Of a stretch of DNA of 64,000 nt, positions 1 through 8,473 are shown piece by piece. The notes under the pieces were generated by a model, which was not told where the DNA came from, did no database searches, and was given only the letters and a program-made list of their open reading frames with translations. Location: NCBI GenBank assembly GCA_963727045.1, contig CAVSES010000001.1, positions 682,001 to 746,000 on the forward strand, read 5' to 3'. Both the position numbers and the translations under genes were made by a program. This DNA is from Bog-1198 sp963727045. Its GTDB lineage: Bacteria > Pseudomonadota > Gammaproteobacteria > Steroidobacterales > Steroidobacteraceae. How positions within the stretch are numbered: the first letter of the stretch is position 1; every line of letters begins with the position of its first letter.

Positions 1-1
1 G

Positions 2-907
2 ATCGAGTTGGGTGAGGACGTTCCGGGCCTGAGTCTCGGCGATCACGTCATTTCTTCCTTCATTTACATGTGCGGCAAGTGCCGCTTCTGCGCCATCGGT
101 CGACCGGTATTGTGCATCAATCAGGGCAGGGCCCTGACCTCGCTGCCCGACGGCACCTTGCGCACCCGCGATGCGCACGGGGGCGCCCTCAATATTTTCT
201 CCGGCTGCGGCGTCATGGCCGAATTCGCGACGTTGTCGGCTGAGAACCTCATCAAGATCGACAAGGCCATCCCGCTCGAGTGTGCGGCGCTGGTGGGGTG
301 CGCCGTGACCACCGGAGTGGGCGCTGTCTTCAACACCGCGCGCGTGGTCCCGGGTTCCAGCGTCGTCGTGTTCGGCTGCGGCGGAATCGGACTGAACGTC
401 ATCCAAGGTGCGAGCATCGCAGGCGCGGTTCGGATCGTCGCGGTCGACACCCTGCAGAGCAAGCTCGAGATGGCGAGGCAGTTTGGCGCGACCGAAACGC
501 TGCTCGCCATTCCTGGGGAAGACCTCGTCAAACCGATCAAGAAGTGCACCGAAGGCGGCGCGGATTACGCCTTCGAATGCGTGGGCAGCGGTGAACTGGC
601 CGCGCTCGCGTACCGCAGCATCGGCCGCGGCGGCGTTGCCGTCGTGGTCGGAGTGGCAAAGCCGGGCGACTCGACCTCGGTGCGCACGATGACGCTTCCG
701 TTCGAAGAAAAAACGCTGACGGGCAGCTATTTCGGCTCTTGCGTGCCGCGCGTCGATTTCCCGCGGCTGCTCTCGCTGTACATGGCTGGCCGGCTCAAGC
801 TCGATGAGCTGATCACCCATCGCTACCCGATCGAAGAATCGCCGCAGGCATTCGCCGACCTTCAGTCCGGCAAGAATGCGCGGGGCATCATCACGTTCCC
901 GAGCTGA
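2..907 (+). CDS. Zinc-dependent alcohol dehydrogenase (5' truncated by window edge)
   Basis: Medium-chain dehydrogenase/reductase that should oxidise an alcohol to an aldehyde with NAD. The reading frame is open to the first base, so roughly the first 60 residues, including the first catalytic-zinc cysteine, lie outside the window. The structural-zinc lobe is visible as CGKCRFC followed seven residues later by another Cys. A Rossmann motif (GCGGIG) and the C-terminal domain ending at ITFPS follow. The class III-like (AdhC/FrmA-type) form is suggested by the general pattern, but the substrate cannot be read. It converges on the minus-strand operon that ends at 1095. No intrinsic terminator is obvious in between. 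Confidence 0.85.
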   Translation: MELGEDVPGLSLGDHVISSFIYMCGKCRFCAIGRPVLCINQGRALTSLPDGTLRTRDAHGGALNIFSGCGVMAEFATLSAENLIKIDKAIPLECAALVGCAVTTGVGAVFNTARVVPGSSVVVFGCGGIGLNVIQGASIAGAVRIVAVDTLQSKLEMARQFGATETLLAIPGEDLVKPIKKCTEGGADYAFECVGSGELAALAYRSIGRGGVAVVVGVAKPGDSTSVRTMTLPFEEKTLTGSYFGSCVPRVDFPRLLSLYMAGRLKLDELITHRYPIEESPQAFADLQSGKNARGIITFPS

Positions 908-1094
908 CCTACCGGACGGAAGGATGAGCGAATGACGCGCCGCGGCAAGCCTGCCCGACGAACCCGGCGAAGCCGTCGATCTGCGTGAGTACTATGCACT
1001 ATGCCGGCATCGCTCCGCTGCTTGCCCTGATGGGACTGCATTACGGAGCGGGCTCGATCGATTGACGACACCGCCGGCGGCGGCGCCGGCCCGG

Positions 1095-1973
1095 CTAAAG
1101 CCCCGCGTTCCTCCGGACCGCGAGTGCGATTGCCGACCAGTCGATGTCATCTCCTTCCTGCGCGATGGTTTGCAGCAGATGGTCGCGCAGCAGGCTCAGC
1201 AGCGGCATCGGCACGCGGAGCGCCTCCGCCGAGTGACCGACGAGGCGCATGTCCTTGAGACCGAGCGGCGCGGCAAATCCCGCCGGCCTGAATCGATCGT
1301 CGGCGAGAATGGCGCCGTACGTGCGATAAGCGGGCGAGTCGAACAGGGTGCCGGTGAGCACCTCAAGCAGCTGCTGCCTGGCAACCCCTCCCTTCTCGGC
1401 GAGCGTCATCGCTTCGCCCAATGCTTCGATGGCCGACAAAATCATGAAATTGCCGCAGAGCTTCACCAGGCTGGCGGCGGAGGGCCTGTCGCCCACGTAG
1501 AACACGCGTTGACCGACGATGCCGAGCAAGGGACTTGCGGTTTGCAGGTCGGCAGCCTCCCCGGCGGCGACCACGAACAGTTTGGCCGCCGCGGCCGCCT
1601 CGGGGCGGCCGAATACCGGCGCGCACATGAATCGCTGTCCGTGAGCGCGATGCGCGGCCGCGATGCGCTCGGCGGTGGCCACGGCAATGGTGCTCATGGA
1701 GACATGCAGCGCTCCGGGCCGCAATCCCGCGACGATGCCATTCTCGCCGCCCATCACCGCATCGAGAGCCGAATCGTCCGCGAGCATCGTGAACACGACG
1801 TCGCTCCCGTGGGCAGCACTCTTCGGGCTCGCGGCCAGGGTGGCGCCCGCGTCAACCAGCGCGCGGGCCTTTGCGGAAGTGCGGTTCCAAATCGACACCG
1901 GGTGGCGCGAGCTCAGAAGATTGGCCGCGATCGCAGCGCCCATGTTGCCGAGTCCGATGAATCCGATGCGCAT
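1095..1973 (-). CDS. NAD(P)-dependent oxidoreductase, 3-hydroxyisobutyrate dehydrogenase family
   Basis: A 292-residue beta-hydroxyacid dehydrogenase-type protein. The N terminus MRIGFIGLGNMG is the dinucleotide-binding motif, and the family lysine sits in SLVKLCGNF. The usual substrate motif APVSGG is replaced by APVFGRPEAAA, so it may belong to a divergent branch whose substrate is not the classic hydroxyacid (imine-reductase-like enzymes share this fold). The start at 1973 is chosen because GGAG stands eight bases upstream; an in-frame ATG at 1988 has no such site. It is the last gene of the minus-strand operon, about 40 bases after the flavoprotein gene. Confidence 0.8.
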   Translation of the reverse strand: MRIGFIGLGNMGAAIAANLLSSRHPVSIWNRTSAKARALVDAGATLAASPKSAAHGSDVVFTMLADDSALDAVMGGENGIVAGLRPGALHVSMSTIAVATAERIAAAHRAHGQRFMCAPVFGRPEAAAAAKLFVVAAGEAADLQTASPLLGIVGQRVFYVGDRPSAASLVKLCGNFMILSAIEALGEAMTLAEKGGVARQQLLEVLTGTLFDSPAYRTYGAILADDRFRPAGFAAPLGLKDMRLVGHSAEALRVPMPLLSLLRDHLLQTIAQEGDDIDWSAIALAVRRNAGL

Positions 1974-2012
1974 CGCCGTTGCTCCCATCAGTGAATCCGT
2001 GCGGCCGTCATT

Positions 2013-4085
2013 TCATGGCCCGATATCGGTCATTTCGCGCCGAAAAGGGACCTCACCGTCCGGCGGATGATCGAACTCACGTGCATGCCTGTGACCGGAA
2101 TACACGGCGGCCGCGATCGTGCCGGGCGCGAGGCAGTCGCCGATGGTCGAGATTGCCACGATGCCGGCGGCAGCAACGGCCGCCGGGATTTCGTTCATCG
2201 CTTGAATCAGCTCGTCATTCGGCAGGCGCGAAGTCACCGTGACGATCGTCCCGGCAGGCTGCATCGTCTGCCTCCCGGTATACGTGCACTCGAGCACGCA
2301 CTGCGAGCCGTCGAATTCGAGAATGTTGAGGCTCGTTCGCACCTCGATGCCGAGTTCGAGCACGCGCTTTTGAATGGCATGCTGTTCGAGCGTGTTGACG
2401 GTCCAAACCGACACCCGCTCGGCCGGCGTCACCAACACCACCTCATGTCCGAGCATGCGCAATTTTTCCGCAAGCACCGCGCCCAAATAATAATGATCGT
2501 CGTCGAATACGACCACCGGGCCGGACAGAAGTCCTGGCTCGGCGAGCTCGTCGGGGGTGAGCACGCCGTGCGCGGCATCGAACCCGCGAATGGGGCGGGC
2601 ATTGGCCCTGCCGACGCCATCGCGCCGCCAGCGCGAGCCGGTGGCGAATACCACGCGTGTCGCGCCGAACTCGAGCACCTCGGCGGCGGTGACGCGGCTG
2701 CCGCGGAGCATCTGCACGTTCTGCATCTTGTTCAGCTGGTTGAGACGGTAATCCCTCACCCGGGCCCAGGCCGCGAGGCCCGGCAGCCGTGATTCGCGCG
2801 TCACGCGGCCGCCCAATTGCTCCTCCGCTTCGGCGAGATGAACCTGATATCCGCGGCGGCCCAGGATTCGAGCGCACTCGAGCCCGGCCGGTCCCGCGCC
2901 GACGATGAGGAACGAATCGTTTCCCGAGGAGGGCGGAACGGTCTCCGGGTGCCAGCCCTTTCGCCACTCCTCACCCATGGTGGGGTTTTGAGTGCAGCGG
3001 ATCGGCGTCATCGTGTAGTCTCCGGTGACGCAGACATTGCACCCGATGCATTCGCGAATGTCATCGACATCCCCGCTCTCGATTTTCCGGGGTAGAAACG
3101 GATCGGCGATGGATGGCCGGGCGGCTCCGATCATGTCGAGCACACCGCGCCGAATCTGCGACACCATCGCGTCCGGGGAGGTGAAGCGGCCGACGCCGAC
3201 GACGGGTTTGGTCGTCACGGACTTCACGAACCGGACGAATTCTTCCTGATATCCCTCCGCCGCGAATCGCGAAGTCCTCGAGTCGTTGGGCCAGTCGCTG
3301 ATGTTGACGTCCCACAGGTCCGGCAACTCCGCGAGCATTTCGACGACCTCGCGGCCCTCGCACCCGGCGCTGATGCCGTCCGGGCCGCGCAGCTCGTCCA
3401 CCGCGAACCGCACCGCCACCGCGCAATCGGCTCCCACCGCCTCCTTGGTGTCCTCGATCAATTCACGCAAGAGACGGGCGCGATTGAGCAGGCTGCCGCC
3501 GTATTCGTCGGTCCGGTGGTTGTGCCGGCTCTGAAGGAAGTGCATTGCAAGTGACAGGCTGTGCCCGGCGTATACGTAGATGATGTTGAAGCCCGCGCGG
3601 CGCGCCCGCAAAGCCGCGTCGCGGTGCCATCGGCGGTAGTTGGAGATGTCCGCCTTGGTCATCCCACGGGCCTGCGCGGGAGCGTAGCTCGCCGGATTCG
3701 CGATGTGGCTCGGTGCAATGGAGATCTCGCGCGAGTAGAGATTGGCCGCGTTCATTCCGGCATGCACCAGTTCGATCGCGGCCAATGCGCCGTGTCGATG
3801 AATGGCGTCCGTCAGCAGAGCAAGGGCCGGCACATCCCGGTCATCCCACAATCGGCCTTCGATGTAGGGGGAAATGTCGCTCGAGGGATGGATCTCCACT
3901 TCCTCGGTGCTCACCACCGCCCAGCCTCCTTCGGCCTTCACGCCGCGCATCGCGGCGTGCGCCCGCGGCCGGGCATAACCCATCCCATTGCAGTGGGGGA
4001 CCTGATAAAAGCGATTCTTGGCGACCACGGGCCCGATCTTCACCGGCTCGAACAAGATATCGAAGCGAGGGTCGCGATTCACGGT
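2013..4085 (-). CDS. Trimethylamine/histamine dehydrogenase-type iron-sulfur flavoprotein
   Basis: About 690 residues in the order FMN TIM barrel, [4Fe-4S] site (Cys345, 348, 351, 363), then FAD/ADP-binding domains (VGAGPAGLECARILG). The N terminus (DPRFDILFEPVKIGP, NRFYQVPHC) closely follows trimethylamine dehydrogenase. Cys31 matches the residue that carries covalent 6-S-cysteinyl FMN. Tyr171, His174 and Asp267 match the catalytic triad. Of the three aromatic substrate residues only Trp264 remains; the others are Glu61 and Asp355, closer to histamine dehydrogenase (Gln/Trp/Asp, from recall). I infer oxidative deamination of a polar amine, with electrons passed to an electron-transfer flavoprotein. 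The GTG start at 4085 has GGAG nine bases upstream; a TTG at 4118 is an alternative. Confidence 0.82.
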   Translation of the reverse strand, partial: TVNRDPRFDILFEPVKIGPVVAKNRFYQVPHCNGMGYARPRAHAAMRGVKAEGGWAVVSTEEVEIHPSSDISPYIEGRLWDDRDVPALALLTDAIHRHGALAAIELVHAGMNAANLYSREISIAPSHIANPASYAPAQARGMTKADISNYRRWHRDAALRARRAGFNIIYVYAGHSLSLAMHFLQSRHNHRTDEYGGSLLNRARLLRELIEDTKEAVGADCAVAVRFAVDELRGPDGISAGCEGREVVEMLAELPDLWDVNISDWPNDSRTSRFAAEGYQEEFVRFVKSVTTKPVVGVGRFTSPDAMVSQIRRGVLDMIGAARPSIADPFLPRKIESGDVDDIRECIGCNVCVTGDYTMTPIRCTQNPTMGEEWRKGWHPETVPPSSGNDSFLIVGAGPAGLECARILGRRGYQVHLAEAEEQLGGRVTRESRLPGLAAWARVRDYRLNQLNKMQNVQMLRGSRVTAAEVLEFGATRVVFATGSRWRRDGVGRANARPIRGFDAAHGVLTPDELAEPGLLSGPVVVFDDDHYYLGAVLAEKLRMLGHEVVLVTPAERVSVWTVNTLEQHAIQKRVLELGIEVRTSLNILEFDGSQCVLECTYTGRQTMQPAGTIVTVTSRLPNDELIQAMNEIPAAVAAAGIVAISTIGDCLAPGTIAAAVYSGHRHAREFDHPPDGEVPFRREMTDIGP

Positions 4086-4133
4086 GTCATTCTCCGGAAA
4101 TTCGAACGTGCGGCGCAAAGCGGCGGAAAGATC

Positions 4134-5210
4134 TCATCGGAGGCGCAGCCGCTCCCCATATCCCGTCAATTCGAGATATCCGCGGCCGGCCAATCGGCGG
4201 TTCTCGTAGGCGCGCACGGCGCCTTCCCAATAGATGGCGCCGGTCGACAACCGGGTGTCGTTCTCCTGATCGTCGAACAGCGGCTCAAGATCGAACTCCC
4301 GGTCGCCCGCGCGGACATGCCATTGTACCGGGTAGGCGATTCGGGTTCGCGGCGATGTCCAGCGGCGCCCCGCGTCAAAGTCGATGTCGCCGGGCGCAAA
4401 GATCTGGACGCGGCCGTCATTGCCGCGCAGCGTGCCGCCGGCCCAACGCGACCCGCCGCTTGCGCCGCGAATGCGGAATGCCATCAGTGCCCCGCCATCA
4501 GCGAGGTTGATTCCGATCCAGTCCCAGCCCACGGCCTCGGCGTCGAGATACTCACTCGACCATTCGTGATCCAGCCAGGCCTCGCCGGTCACGCGGTCCG
4601 CGCCGCGCGGACGGGCGACGGCGCCCGCGACCCGCAGATGCGGCAGGCTGTAGTAATAGCTCGCAGCCTCCGCAGCGGGACCCTTGCGGCTGACGCCGGA
4701 GTCTCCATTGAGGAGAACTCCCTCGGTTTCGGACAGGGTCAGGTCGAACGAGAAGTCCTCGGCCTCGAGCTTCGCCGTGTAAGTTGCGTCCGCGGCACTG
4801 CGCTTGAGCGACCAGCGGTCGATCCGCACATCGGTGTCTCCCGTTGCGGCCTCGGCGAGACCCATTCCGGCGCGACGAATTCGTTGGTCCTGCCACAGCC
4901 GGCCGTGCTCCGGATCGCTGATCGCGCAATGAGCCATCAACAGCTGATGAGGTGTGAAGGCGCTGGGATTGCCCTCGTCGATGTCGGGCTTGGTGCGAAA
5001 AAACGTGATTTGAAACCCCAACGACTCGCCGCGCTCCGTGGTCAGCCAGCCGGTGACGTACCACCACTCGGTGCGAAATTGTGGGTGGCTTCCGTAATCC
5101 TCCGGGAAGACCAGGGATTTGCCGCCCGTCACGGGCGCGTACACGGCCGCCGCCGGCGCTGCGGCGGCGACCGCCCAGGCGGTGAGGAGCGCTGCGGCAA
5201 TGACGCGCAT
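4134..5210 (-). CDS. AttH/CrtC-like lipocalin-domain protein, exported
   Basis: A 358-residue protein with a signal peptide (MRVIAAALLTAWAVAAAAPA) followed by a double lipocalin-like barrel. Hallmarks are TEWWYVTGWL, FGFQ-like strand GFQITFFRT, the HQLLMAHCAI segment and WLDHEWSSEYL with GWDWIGINL. The family includes carotenoid 1,2-hydratase (CrtC) and AttH, which is encoded with AttEFG-type ABC exporters. The start codon lies one base after the permease stop, so translation is probably coupled. Here it likely acts in the periplasm as the substrate-handling partner of the transporter. No carotenoid genes are near, so a hydratase role is unlikely. Confidence 0.82.
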   Translation of the reverse strand: MRVIAAALLTAWAVAAAAPAAAVYAPVTGGKSLVFPEDYGSHPQFRTEWWYVTGWLTTERGESLGFQITFFRTKPDIDEGNPSAFTPHQLLMAHCAISDPEHGRLWQDQRIRRAGMGLAEAATGDTDVRIDRWSLKRSAADATYTAKLEAEDFSFDLTLSETEGVLLNGDSGVSRKGPAAEAASYYYSLPHLRVAGAVARPRGADRVTGEAWLDHEWSSEYLDAEAVGWDWIGINLADGGALMAFRIRGASGGSRWAGGTLRGNDGRVQIFAPGDIDFDAGRRWTSPRTRIAYPVQWHVRAGDREFDLEPLFDDQENDTRLSTGAIYWEGAVRAYENRRLAGRGYLELTGYGERLRLR

Positions 5211-5211
5211 C

Positions 5212-7743
5212 TCACCAGTCCTCATGGACGGCCTGCACGGCATCCTCGCTCGTGGCGGCGCGGCCGCTCCAAATGGCGGTGACGGCGGCGGCAACCATCA
5301 GCGTGAGGCTCAGGATGGAGAGTTGTCCCGCAGGGACCGCGAGGTCAATGCTCCAATTGAAGGACTGTCGATTGATCACGTAGACCAGGACCAGGCTCAA
5401 CGCGGTGCCGAGCGCGAGCCCATAGGCAACGCCGAATGCGCTCGTCAGGAGGCCTTCGCTCGCCAGCATGCCGACGATCTGCCGGCGGAGCATGCCGATG
5501 TGGCGCAGCATGCCGAACTCGGCGCGGCGGGCGAGGGCGGTCGAACTCGCGGCGAAGCTCACGCCGGTGAGCCCGATGATGACTGCGATGACCTCCAGAG
5601 CATAGGTGACGGCAAAGGCGCGATCGAAAATCTGCAGCGAGCGTTCGCGCAATGCGGTGCTTGTCAGAATCTCGAGAGAATCGCCCCGTGCAAAGCGGGA
5701 GCGCAGCGCAGCCTCGACCTTTGCGCCTTCTGCGCCGCCGCGGAGCCACACCGATCCCTCATTGGCGCTGTCGTCGCCGGTGGCGGCCCGGTACGCTTGA
5801 CGCGAGATCACGACCGAACCGGAGCTGCGCGCATAATCCCGCCAGATCCCCGCCACCGTGAAACGGCGCGTGCGGCCGGCGAGCGGCAATTCGATCTGAC
5901 TTCCGAGCCGGTACCCGTACAGGTCCTGCAGCGCCTCGGAAATCCAGGCCGGCTCGGCATTCGCCGGCAGTGGCGCCGCGCTGCGCACCAGGGGCAATTC
6001 TTGTGCCGTCTGCGCGGCCGTTGCGCCGCGGGCAATCAATGTCACGGGTGAGCGCGCCGGGTCGAGTAGCAGTTGCCGGGTCCGGCGAAACTCGACGCGC
6101 GATACGCCGTCGACCGAGGCGAGTTTTGCCTGGTCGGCGGTCGACCAATACGCCGTGTCATTGCCGAAGGGCACGCGCAGCTGCAGATCGGCGGGCAGAA
6201 GTTTGCCCAACCAATGTTCGAACGAGACGCGGAACGAATACACCATGATGGCCATCGCCACCATGAGGCTGAAGCTCACGATGATGGATGCCAAACCCAG
6301 GGTGGACAATCCGACGTTTTCACGCAGCTGCGCCACGGCGGTGTCGACGACGACGCGGCGGGTGCGCGGCGCCCATCCCAGCGCCCGCACGGTCAATGTG
6401 GGAACCAGGAGCACGGCGCCGAACAACAATGCGGCCACCGCGGCATATCCGAAAATGGGCAATCCGCCGATGGAGGGCAGCCCCGACAGCGCGGCGCCGA
6501 GCGCAAGCAGTGCGGTTCCGAAGTACGCACCCGTTCGCGGCGCCACGAGGTAGTGGCCATCGCCGCCCTTCAGCGCGCGGGCCGGCGGCTGGCGCGCCGA
6601 GGTGCGGGCAGGCATCCAGGCGCCGATGCCGGCCGCCACCGTGCCCATCACGAAGAATGCGAGCAGCGGCAGCGGCGCGGCGCGAAGCGTGGCCCCTGTG
6701 GCGCGCAGTTGTCCGTTGCCGAGATCCCCGGTCAGGAATTGCAGGATTGCGCCGGCCACTGCCACGCCGAGCACGACGCCCACGACAGATCCCGCGACAC
6801 CGAGGGCGGCCCCCTCGCCGATGAGCACCCGCTGCAATTGCCCTCGCGTAAGCCCAAGCGCGCGCAGCAGCGCGAGCGACCTGCGTCTGCGCAGCACCGA
6901 CAGGGACTGCGTCGAAAAGACCAGGAAGGCACCCGTCCACAGCGCGACGAGGGCAAGCATGTTCAGATTGACCCGATAGGCGCGCGTGACGGAGACAGCG
7001 CGGTCGCGCTCGACCTGCGGGGCGATGGCAAGAACGCCGGCGGGGAGCGTCGGGCCGAGAATGCGGCGAAACGCCTCGACGTCCACGCCCGGCTTCAGAC
7101 GCAGGTCGATGCGGTTCAGGCGGCCGATTTGATCGAATGTCCATTGCGCGGAGGCGATGTCCATCAGCCCGAGCGGCTGTGAATAGCTTGATTCCGTGAG
7201 AATGCCGACCACGTGCAGCGTCTTCGGCGAGCTGCCCACGATGACTTCAAGATCATCTCCACGCCGCAGTTGCAGCTCCCGCGCAGCCTCGCTGCTCAAA
7301 TAAATGCCGCCGGCCTGAAACATCGCGGACACACCGCCGGCGATATCGCCGATCAGCGCGGGCTGCAGCGCGGAAGCGCGAAACGGATCCACGCCAAGAA
7401 CCTTGAGCGTGTCGCGCCGTCCGGGCAGAGCCGCTTCCAATTCGAGCAGCGGACTCGCCACGCTTACGGCGTTGTCGTTCGCCATCTTCGCAAACAGCTG
7501 TTCCGAGAATCCTTCGCGCGGACCGCGCACGATGACATCGGCCTCGCCCACCAGCCGCTTCGTGGCCAGACCAAATTCGTTCAGGGCCGCGCCGTTGACG
7601 AGATAAACCGCTGTCCCGAGTGCAACCCCCAACGCGATTGCCGCCAAGGTGACGAGCAGCCGCATCGGCTGCTCGCGCAATTGCGAGAGCAGCAGCAGGC
7701 GCCAAATCGTGTAGATTCCGCCGGATTCGCGCGCAGAGGGCAT
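5212..7743 (-). CDS. ABC transporter permease with two FtsX domains (AttF/AttG type)
   Basis: An 843-residue inner-membrane protein. It has one N-terminal membrane span (LLVTLAAIALGVALGTAV), a MacB-like periplasmic domain, a first FtsX block around residues 260-460 and a second at the C terminus (ALEVIAVIIGLTGVSFAASS onward). This layout, with no fused ATPase, fits mechanotransmission-type lipoprotein or lipid exporters and the AttFG fusion. The ATG at 7743 lies seven bases after the ATPase stop; an in-frame ATG at 7788 would overlap that gene. It pairs with the ATPase at 7751-8452 and the AttH-like protein downstream. Confidence 0.88.
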   Translation of the reverse strand: MPSARESGGIYTIWRLLLLSQLREQPMRLLVTLAAIALGVALGTAVYLVNGAALNEFGLATKRLVGEADVIVRGPREGFSEQLFAKMANDNAVSVASPLLELEAALPGRRDTLKVLGVDPFRASALQPALIGDIAGGVSAMFQAGGIYLSSEAARELQLRRGDDLEVIVGSSPKTLHVVGILTESSYSQPLGLMDIASAQWTFDQIGRLNRIDLRLKPGVDVEAFRRILGPTLPAGVLAIAPQVERDRAVSVTRAYRVNLNMLALVALWTGAFLVFSTQSLSVLRRRRSLALLRALGLTRGQLQRVLIGEGAALGVAGSVVGVVLGVAVAGAILQFLTGDLGNGQLRATGATLRAAPLPLLAFFVMGTVAAGIGAWMPARTSARQPPARALKGGDGHYLVAPRTGAYFGTALLALGAALSGLPSIGGLPIFGYAAVAALLFGAVLLVPTLTVRALGWAPRTRRVVVDTAVAQLRENVGLSTLGLASIIVSFSLMVAMAIMVYSFRVSFEHWLGKLLPADLQLRVPFGNDTAYWSTADQAKLASVDGVSRVEFRRTRQLLLDPARSPVTLIARGATAAQTAQELPLVRSAAPLPANAEPAWISEALQDLYGYRLGSQIELPLAGRTRRFTVAGIWRDYARSSGSVVISRQAYRAATGDDSANEGSVWLRGGAEGAKVEAALRSRFARGDSLEILTSTALRERSLQIFDRAFAVTYALEVIAVIIGLTGVSFAASSTALARRAEFGMLRHIGMLRRQIVGMLASEGLLTSAFGVAYGLALGTALSLVLVYVINRQSFNWSIDLAVPAGQLSILSLTLMVAAAVTAIWSGRAATSEDAVQAVHEDW

Positions 7744-7750
7744 ATTCGGA

Positions 7751-8452
7751 TCAGCCGCCGGCGCCCAGGGGTCTGAGCGCACCGTCATCGAGCACCAAGA
7801 TGCGATCGGCCGTGTCGGCCGCGGCGCGCGAGTGGGTGATCAAAACGCCGGCGCCCGCATTTTCCTTGACCTGCTCGCGAAGCAGCGCCAGGGTTTGTGC
7901 CGCGCTTCGCGGATCGAGGTTCCCGGTCGGCTCATCCGCGAGCACCAATCGTGGCCGATGCACCAGCGCGCGTGCGATCGCAACGCGCTGCACCTCGCCG
8001 CCGGACAGCTCCCGTGCGTACCGTCCCGCGAGCGCCGCCATGCCCACCGCCGCCAGCATCGAACAGGCGCGCCGGCCCCGTTCAGGCTCCTTCACGCCGA
8101 GAAGATCGAGAGGCAGGGCGACGTTCTGCTCCACGCTGAGATAGGGCAACACGTGAAAGGCCTGAAAGACGAATCCCACGGCCCGTCGCCGCAGGAGCGT
8201 CACGCCATCGTCGTCCAGCGTCGACAAATCGACGCCTTCGAGCAGCACCCGACCCGAGTCGGGCCGATCGAGTCCGGCAAGCAGATTGAGCAGCGTCGAC
8301 TTGCCGACGCCGGACTCGCCCATCACCGCCAGATACTCTCCCCGCCGCAGTTCGAGATCGATGCTCTCGAGGATCGCGGGGCGATCCCAAGAATAGCGTT
8401 TGCAGAGTTTTTCGAGCCGCAGAACGGCGGGATCAGCCACCTGACCCCGCAC
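7751..8452 (-). CDS. ABC transporter ATP-binding protein (LolD/MacB/AttE type)
   Basis: A 233-residue cytoplasmic ATPase. Walker A GESGVGKST is at residues 45-53, the Q-loop is at Gln97, the signature LSGGEVQ is at 149-155, Walker B LVLADEP is at 169-175 and the switch His is in ITHSRAA. The sequence type is that of FtsX-partner ATPases (LolD, MacB). The start is GTG at 8452, 21 bases after the aldehyde dehydrogenase stop, and the gene runs straight into its permease. Confidence 0.92.
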   Translation of the reverse strand: MRGQVADPAVLRLEKLCKRYSWDRPAILESIDLELRRGEYLAVMGESGVGKSTLLNLLAGLDRPDSGRVLLEGVDLSTLDDDGVTLLRRRAVGFVFQAFHVLPYLSVEQNVALPLDLLGVKEPERGRRACSMLAAVGMAALAGRYARELSGGEVQRVAIARALVHRPRLVLADEPTGNLDPRSAAQTLALLREQVKENAGAGVLITHSRAAADTADRILVLDDGALRPLGAGG

Positions 8453-8473
8453 ATGTTTCGTGTCCCGGGCGAA

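Noticed and set aside
908..1094. Terminator or small gene between the alcohol dehydrogenase and the minus-strand operon
   Set aside because: Only very short frames and a GCCGGC repeat are present; no T-run and no ribosome site supports a feature.
1062..1994. 310-codon open frame on the plus strand
   Set aside because: It is the antisense shadow of the HIBADH-like gene; the translation has no recognisable motif and is Arg/Gly/His-rich as expected from GC-rich antisense DNA.
3561..5282. 573-codon open frame on the plus strand
   Set aside because: Overlaps the flavoprotein and AttH-like genes in antisense and shows no protein-family features.
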